A stretch of 64,000 nt of DNA from the NCBI GenBank assembly GCA_948467545.1, contig CAOKER010000004.1:1-64000 (forward strand). Direction: 5' to 3'. The DNA comes from an uncultured Eubacteriales bacterium. GTDB lineage: Bacteria > Bacillota > Clostridia > Oscillospirales > CAG-272. Shown one piece after another: positions 62,276 to 64,000 of the stretch. The notes beneath the pieces were generated by a model. It was given only the letters and a program-made list of their open reading frames with translations, did no database searches and was not told where the DNA came from. A program made the translations under genes and the position numbers. Numbering within the stretch: the first letter of the stretch is position 1; each line of letters begins with the position of its first letter.

Positions 62276-62389
62276 TCATTTGAAAATGAACGGATGAATC
62301 CGTCATAAATCAAAAATAAATCTGTATGCCTTTTTAAATGACGGTCATTTTCTCATTTTCAAATGATGATGATTTTCATTTCGAAATGA
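62276..62389. repeat. Cluster of TCATTT-N2-AAATGA palindromes
   Basis: Three copies at 62276-62289, 62353-62366 and 62376-62389, with the reversed form AAATGA-N3-TCATTT at 62336-62350. Additional AAATGA half-sites occur from about 61960. They lie 300-460 bp upstream of the XRE gene and could be its operators, or iteron/transfer-origin-like DNA. Confidence 0.7.
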
Positions 62390-62679
62390 CAGTGATTTAT
62401 TATTTGCAACCGTACAGCATTTAAAATTTGTTCCCGTTAGATGATAACATATCACATCGAATCGAAGTAATGCTCTGAACCGCGTTTAGCTGAAAAGCAA
62501 GATGTTGATGATGTGTTTATCAGCCAGTTAATAGCAACATAATGCAACCGTGAAAAATGCAAGAACGCATTTAAAGCCTTGACAGATCCGAACAAATGCT
62601 GGACGGCGGTGCGGATTTTATTCATGGTACATAATAACTTTAAAAAATCAATTTTATTTTGAAAATCATTGAAAGAATA

Positions 62680-62708
62680 TTGAAAAAAGCCGCAAATTAT
62701 GGTATAAT
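62680..62708 (+). promoter_or_regulatory. Promoter of the XRE-unknown gene pair
   Basis: TTGAAA (62680-62685), 17 bp, TATAAT (62703-62708), 27 nt before the XRE start; GGAGG precedes its ATG. Confidence 0.85.
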
Positions 62709-62735
62709 AAAAATATATAACCTTGGAGGTTTCGT

Positions 62736-62957
62736 ATGGCTATCAGTTACAATAAATTGTGGAAATTACTGATTGATAAAGGTATGAAGAAAACCGAGCT
62801 TGTAAAGCTGTCGGGCATCACTTCCAATGCTATGGCAAAGATGGGCAGGAATGAATCTGTTCAGGTGGATACACTGGGCAAAGTCTGCGCCGTCCTAAAC
62901 TGCAATGTGGATGATATTATGGAGTTTGTTCCCGATGAAGCAGAGGGAGATAAATAG
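62736..62957 (+). CDS. XRE-family (Cro/CI-like) small regulator
   Basis: 73 aa, single helix-turn-helix of the HTH_26 type: YNKLWKLLIDKGMKKTELVK, then SGITSNAMAKMGRNESVQVD and LGKVCAVLNCNVDDIMEF. Such proteins typically control a neighbouring toxin, restriction or defence gene. It lies one nucleotide from the large gene that follows, so both are co-expressed. Confidence 0.88.
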   Translation: MAISYNKLWKLLIDKGMKKTELVKLSGITSNAMAKMGRNESVQVDTLGKVCAVLNCNVDDIMEFVPDEAEGDK

Positions 62958-62958
62958 G

Positions 62959-64000
62959 ATGGCACTTGAAAATAAAGAAAATGCAATCTTACAAATGATG
63001 AACGATAAATCGTTATGCCCTATGCTGCAAGAGTCAGAAGTTGGCATCTCAAATTCCACACCCTTGCCTCTATCAAGACTTGCAGCATACGGGACGGCAT
63101 TTCAGCCTCTTGCAACCGCAGTTCAAACTGCTGTTGGCGGAGCCGGCGGAAGCGGAATCTACTATGTGAATACTGCCGGGAAAACAATGTTTCAAATGAA
63201 AGGAACAAATAATTATATCGGTTCATTGCAGACTCCTACCGGTATGGTCGGCGGTGGTCAGGCACAGATGACCCCTTTGGCTTGCGACCCGACAATGCTG
63301 TTTATGGCAGCAGCTTTAGCCAATATCGAAAAAAAGCTCGATGCTATTCAGGAAATGCAGCGGGAAATGATGGACTTCCTTATTCAGAAAGAAAAGGCGG
63401 ACCTGAAAGGCAGTTTGAACTTTCTGCTTGATGTGTATGGTAACTATAAATACAACTGGAACAATGCGATGTATAAGAACAACAATCATATTAAGGTTCT
63501 TGACATAAGGCAAGAAGCTGAAAAGAAAATTGCATTCTACCGTGAGCAAATTATCGCTAAAGTCAACAAGAAGTCTTTCATTCATAGCGACCAAACGGTG
63601 AATAAGCAATTACAGGTTGTTCAGAATCAATTCAAAGACTATCAGCTTGCATTATATTTGCTCGGGTTCTCCTCCTTCCTGGAAGTAATGCTCTTAGAAA
63701 ACTATGATACGGATTACTTATCAGCTATTTCTGCAAAGTTGGATCACTATTCTCTGGAATATCGGGAGCTTTACTCGAAGTGCTATGATGGAATTGAAGG
63801 ATACTCCTCTACTTCAGTACAGTCTTCCGCGTTAAAAGGAATTGCTAAGGCAAGCTCCTCCGTTGGAAAATTCGTAGAAAAGATACCGGTTATAAGCAAA
63901 AGTCAGGTTGACGAAGCACTTATTGCCGCAGGCGGGAAACTGGAAAAGATGAATGCCGGAAAACTAAAAAAGCAAATGAGTGCTTTAATTGAACATCAAA
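62959..64000 (+). CDS. Large unrecognised protein, cut by the window edge
   Basis: 347 codons are visible without a stop. ATG 62959 lies one base after the XRE stop, with GGGAG upstream. Residues 38-66 (PLSRLAAYGTAF then AVGGAGGSG) are hydrophobic and glycine rich, followed by IYYVNTAGKTMF. Residues 112-150 combine a short hydrophobic helix with a coiled coil (IEKKLDAIQEMQREMMDFL), and 180-275 are helical (IAFYREQIIAKVN, LALYLLGFSSFLEVMLLENY). No catalytic motif is obvious. I do not recognise it; XRE control, helices and a glycine-rich amphipathic segment suggest an effector of a toxin or defence system, but that is inference. Confidence 0.75.
   Translation, partial: MALENKENAILQMMNDKSLCPMLQESEVGISNSTPLPLSRLAAYGTAFQPLATAVQTAVGGAGGSGIYYVNTAGKTMFQMKGTNNYIGSLQTPTGMVGGGQAQMTPLACDPTMLFMAAALANIEKKLDAIQEMQREMMDFLIQKEKADLKGSLNFLLDVYGNYKYNWNNAMYKNNNHIKVLDIRQEAEKKIAFYREQIIAKVNKKSFIHSDQTVNKQLQVVQNQFKDYQLALYLLGFSSFLEVMLLENYDTDYLSAISAKLDHYSLEYRELYSKCYDGIEGYSSTSVQSSALKGIAKASSSVGKFVEKIPVISKSQVDEALIAAGGKLEKMNAGKLKKQMSALIEHQ

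Larger units (their letters stand above)
61269..62735. other. Gene-poor stretch with repeats and possible coding remnants
   Basis: Open frames here lack ribosome sites and look spurious or decayed. Possible remnants: plus strand about 61366-61497 (RYLHAEAEGIIGGDFLFVQH) and about 62544-62660 (FKALTDPNKCWTAVRILF). The stretch also holds the 12-nt G-tract array (61629-61688), many AAATGA words from 61960 on, the TCATTT-N2-AAATGA palindromes (62276-62389), and the XRE promoter at 62680. Confidence 0.5.

Noticed and set aside
1..64000. tRNA, rRNA or CRISPR arrays
   Set aside because: Looked for cloverleaf 3' ends, 16S/23S-like conserved stretches and regularly spaced repeats of 24-37 nt on reading; none were seen. 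A tRNAscan-SE and CRISPR finder run would be decisive.

Overview
The window looks like the chromosome of an anaerobic, gut-type clostridium, most likely Oscillospiraceae/Ruminococcaceae-like. The grounds are moderate-to-low GC, strong AT-rich sigma-A promoters, NfnAB-type flavin oxidoreductases, ferredoxin-type aldo/keto reductases, a NifS-NifU-Rrf2 iron-sulfur operon, PnuC, a B12-dependent MetH without its activation domain, and a secreted dockerin-bearing glycosidase. I saw no rRNA, tRNA or CRISPR array.

Left part (about 0.5-10 kb). A two-gene membrane-lipid operon (GT28-type glycosyltransferase and PlsY) is followed by a complete minus-strand arginine operon argC-argJ-argB-argD with a HAD phosphatase. 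The arg operon has a consensus promoter, two ARG-box-like operators and a possible leader attenuator. A degenerate SGNH protein plus a PQ-loop membrane protein and a LysR regulator come next.

Middle (10.6-36 kb). In order: an Fe-S aldo/keto reductase; the nifS-nifU-iscR operon under a palindromic Rrf2-type operator; a ribose-type sugar ABC transporter divergent from an AraC regulator; pnuC behind a structured leader; citrate synthase; a Cof-type phosphatase; a methionine block (metF, MBL hydrolase, MetH activation domain, metH); a small accessory island (29.8-31.1 kb); a second Fe-S aldo/keto reductase; glycerol dehydrogenase; and an NfnAB pair.

Right-middle (36-53 kb). A MarR-MATE pair, a dockerin/glycosidase, an HD protein divergent from TetR-TauE, an orphan ACP-FkbH pair, and a sulfur/iron block: a DUF134 regulator, a CoA-disulfide reductase/rhodanese/sulfite-reductase fusion, and an iron-type ABC transporter. 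Then come a hypothetical gene and a YihY membrane protein.

Right end (53.4-64 kb) is accessory DNA. A large serine recombinase with a 50-aa companion gene lies beside a truncated Mn-catalase fragment and a palindromic repeat. Next is a regulated redox cluster: LysR, MerR-like, flavodoxin lipoprotein, FGE-like/flavodoxin fusion lipoprotein, ABM monooxygenase, CMD-cupin and a histidine-rich DUF4405 membrane protein. About 1.4 kb without a clear gene holds a 12-nt G-tract tandem repeat and a cluster of identical palindromes. The window ends in an XRE regulator coupled to a large unrecognised gene that runs off the edge.

The signals most worth following are: (1) a dispersed ~100-nt element in four copies (18.4, 24.4, 24.5, 40.6 kb) with an extended -10 box and pairing arms, a candidate small-RNA family; (2) the 55.9-61.3 kb redox cluster, a possible surface flavodoxin/heme electron-transfer system; (3) the XRE plus unknown gene at the right edge; (4) the triple fusion at 45.9 kb.
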